The translations under genes and the position numbers were made by a program. A DNA stretch of 64,000 nt, taken from positions 186,001 to 250,000 of the forward strand of contig NZ_WKJL01000003.1 of assembly GCF_009674565.1 (NCBI RefSeq), read 5' to 3'. Origin of the DNA: Duganella aquatilis (GTDB taxonomy: Bacteria > Pseudomonadota > Gammaproteobacteria > Burkholderiales > Burkholderiaceae_D). The notes under the pieces were generated by a model. That model saw nothing but the letters and a program-made list of their open reading frames with translations. It ran no database searches and was not told where the DNA came from. This document shows, one piece after another, positions 61,145 to 64,000 of this stretch. The stretch's first letter is position 1, and each line of letters opens with the position of its first letter.

Positions 61145-61768
61145 ATGCAAGACTTACTGACTCCCCAAAACGCCGCCCTGGTGCTGCTCGACCAGCAGGC
61201 CGGCCTGCAATTCGCCGTGCAATCGATGGAGCGCCAGACGCTGCTGAATAATTCGGTCGCGCTGCTGGAATCGGCGCTGGCGTTTGCGCTGCCGATGGTC
61301 GTCAGCACCTCGGCCAGCAAGGTGTATAGCGGCCCGCTGCTGCCGGATCTGCACGCGCTGATTCCCGACCATCCGGTGCTGGAGCGGCGCAATATGAATG
61401 CCTGGGAAGACCCGGCGGTGAAGGCGGCGATCGAAGCGACCGGCCGCAAGAAACTGATTTTCTCCGGCATGCTGACGGAAGCGTGCATCAGCTTCGCGGT
61501 GCTCAGCGCACTGGAAGAAGGCTATGAATGCTATGTGGCGGGAGATGCCTGCGGCGGCCTGACGCTAGTGGGCCATGACCTGGCCTTGCAACGCATGGCG
61601 GGCAAGGGAGCGCAGCTAACCAGTTGGGTGCAGGTGCTATTGGAGTTGCAACGCGACTGGACCCGTCATGACACCTATGACGCGGCGCGCGCGGTGATTG
61701 AGAAAAACGGCGGGGGCTATGGGGTAGGACTGCGCTACGCCAAGCAGATGCTTCCGCCGCTCTCTTAA
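61145..61768 (+). CDS. Isochorismatase-family cysteine hydrolase
   Basis: 207 residues from ATG 61145. 'ALVLLDQQAGL' gives the catalytic Asp, 'RRNMNAWEDP' the region of the Lys/Arg, and 'IFSGMLTEACISFAVLSALE' the nucleophilic Cys with its cis-peptide. The family hydrolyses amides such as nicotinamide or N-carbamoyl compounds; this YcaC-like subgroup has no certain substrate. The frame reaching 61100 has no better ribosome site. Followed by element E and convergent icd. Confidence 0.87.
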   Translation: MQDLLTPQNAALVLLDQQAGLQFAVQSMERQTLLNNSVALLESALAFALPMVVSTSASKVYSGPLLPDLHALIPDHPVLERRNMNAWEDPAVKAAIEATGRKKLIFSGMLTEACISFAVLSALEEGYECYVAGDACGGLTLVGHDLALQRMAGKGAQLTSWVQVLLELQRDWTRHDTYDAARAVIEKNGGGYGVGLRYAKQMLPPLS

Positions 61769-61778
61769 TAAGCCCCCC

Positions 61779-61825
61779 AAACGAAAGGGTCTGACCCCAT
61801 GCGGGGTCAGACCCTGGCCGCAGCG
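61779..61825. repeat. Palindromic element E (AGGGTCTGACCCC type)
   Basis: AGGGTCTGACCCC (61786-61798), ATGC, GGGGTCAGACCCT (61803-61815), in the same context as element D (CAAACGAA before, GGCCGCAGCG after). The outermost pair is A-T here and G-C in D, so pairing is preserved by a double change. Between the isochorismatase-like stop and the icd stop. Confidence 0.85.
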
Positions 61826-61862
61826 AAGTGCGGGTTTTACGGGTGCCGCGTACTTTTAACCC

Positions 61863-64000
<2,138 letters not shown>

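Overview
The window is GC-rich chromosomal DNA of a betaproteobacterium, most likely Oxalobacteraceae (the Duganella/Massilia/Janthinobacterium group). The evidence is gene content and order: pgeF-rluD divergent from bamD, a complete-looking MSHA-type IV pilus locus, several hybrid histidine kinases, secreted polysaccharide hydrolases and a monomeric isocitrate dehydrogenase. The genus is inferred from protein style, not proven.

Layout. 1-6.1 kb: housekeeping genes (pgeF partial, rluD, bamD, yaaA), an orphan PIN protein, a PLP aminotransferase and a degenerate HD-GYP protein. 6.1-19.3 kb: fifteen msh genes on the minus strand, in two tightly overlapping blocks (mshE-G-B-A-C-D-O-P, then mshI-pilN-J-K-L-M-N). 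The MshE ATPase carries tandem c-di-GMP-binding motifs. 19.5-27.9 kb: an APH-like kinase, a giant hybrid kinase translationally coupled to a REC-GGDEF cyclase, and a cNMP-domain/flavoprotein fusion. 28.0-32.4 kb: an AT-rich island of small, mostly exported orphan genes, all on the plus strand. A degenerate motif recurs after most of them, and one gene (DUF3144 type) is frameshifted. 32.4-38.0 kb: LpxO-like hydroxylase, VOC protein, an acyl-CoA dehydrogenase pair, and divergent HxlR/MFS genes. 38.1-47.8 kb: carbohydrate region (GH105/88, DUF4861, GH16 with a (PT)n linker and CBM56-like domain) and a huge propeller-type hybrid sensor divergent from GH16. 47.7-51.5 kb: a probable RiPP-like cassette (SagB-related dehydrogenase divergent from an 85-aa leader-type peptide) followed by an NHL/M23 exported protein. 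51.5-54.1 kb: two near-identical 126-bp blocks that look like twin small RNAs, around a DUF3592-like gene, then an SDR/LysR pair. 54.2-64 kb: Prc protease, chemoreceptor, a copper/cytochrome-oxidase assembly cluster (DUF2946, SCO, PCuAC), an M50-like protease, an isochorismatase-family hydrolase and the 3' part of icd.

Two themes connect the genes. Cyclic-di-GMP: a REC-GGDEF synthase with an intact I-site, a degenerate HD-GYP protein and a c-di-GMP-responsive MSH pilus ATPase lie within 26 kb. Polysaccharide use: GH105 and GH16 each have a recognisable promoter with an operator-like palindrome, and the hybrid sensor sits divergently beside GH16.

The most unusual non-coding features are five intergenic palindromes with GGGGTCAG/GGGGTCTG ends. 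They include a perfect 96-bp palindrome, one element present twice in opposite orientation, and one pair with a compensatory base change. The duplicated terminator/sRNA block at 51.5 and 52.2 kb is the other.
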